Part shown: positions 63,877 to 64,000 of the stretch, piece by piece
Layout: each line of letters begins with the position of its first letter
How positions within the stretch are numbered: position 1 is the first letter of the stretch
NCBI GenBank assembly: GCA_000403295.2
Contig: KE159611.1
Span: 681,645 to 745,644, forward strand
Direction: 5' to 3'
Origin: Lachnospiraceae bacterium M18-1
GTDB lineage: Bacteria; Bacillota; Clostridia; Lachnospirales; Lachnospiraceae
Length of the DNA stretch: 64,000 nucleotides
Position numbers and translations under genes: made by a program
Notes under the pieces: generated by a model
Database searches by the model: none
What the model was told of the DNA's origin: nothing
The model's input: only the letters and a program-made list of their open reading frames with translations

Positions 63877-64000
63877 ATTTTTATTACAGGTCACACCCAC
63901 CAGTGCCTGTAACTCAGACCGCATTTTCAGTAGAAGTAAATAATGGCCTATTTATCTCAAAGGGCTGAATCTAAACACAAGGAGGGCTTGAGAATTGAAG

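Overview
The window looks like a chromosomal segment of a gut-type anaerobic Firmicute, most likely Lachnospiraceae (Clostridia). The evidence is moderate GC, GGAGG ribosome binding sites, a T-box leader before proS, an M3-type [FeFe] hydrogenase, a YesM/AraC-type two-component pair beside a sugar ABC importer, GPH sugar symporters, many glycoside hydrolases and abundant short palindromic repeats. The species cannot be named from sequence alone. No tRNA, rRNA or CRISPR array was seen.

Layout. (1) 1-15090: two direct copies of an IS4-family element, 1-470 (cut by the window edge) and 13301-15090 (complete), bracket a sugar cluster. That cluster holds two type-B carboxylesterases, a GH3 enzyme, a HAD phosphatase, a GH2 beta-glycosidase, two GPH symporters and a divergent AraC regulator. 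(2) 15122-26340: a lone tyrosine integrase, a VanR/VanS/VanZ-like set, a four-gene ABC exporter plus two-component operon, an unknown protein, a VanY-like D,D-carboxypeptidase and decayed fragments. There is no vanHAX. A 14-bp sequence shared by the vanR and vanY upstream regions suggests that VanR controls the distant vanY. (3) 26337-41118: a large leftward operon with solute-binding protein, two permeases, a fucose/arabinose-isomerase-like protein, a class V aminotransferase, a small conserved protein, GH31, GH95 and DUF3795. A divergent YesM-type kinase and AraC-type response regulator sit beside it. The GH95 enzyme carries an in-frame 51-bp tandem repeat array. (4) 41254-43575: a diguanylate cyclase and a broken sialate O-acetylesterase. 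(5) 43740-53654: an Amadori-product cluster with FrlD-like kinase, FrlB-like deglycase, FrlC-like epimerase, a mannose-family PTS, a DeoC-type aldolase, a HAD phosphatase, a MATE exporter and two GntR regulators. Two of its promoters share a spaced operator-like motif. (6) 53979-56780: two 147-bp MITE-like elements, each with a perfect 8-bp target duplication, around an AAA-ATPase remnant and a PilZ/diguanylate-cyclase operon whose leader ends in a terminator. (7) 56810-63579: T-box-proS, a GNAT acetyltransferase, and a two-gene NAD(P)H-linked [FeFe] hydrogenase operon preceded by three Rex-like boxes at an exact 20-bp period. The right edge holds repeats and a promoter for a gene beyond the window.

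How it fits together: the segment is a set of carbohydrate and Amadori-product uptake islands plus hydrogen metabolism and c-di-GMP signalling, shaped by insertion sequences and small palindromic elements. The most unusual signals are the MITE family, the IS copy at the centre of a related palindrome, the Rex-like array, the candidate VanR regulon, the attenuator leader before the diguanylate cyclase, and the repeat array inside GH95.
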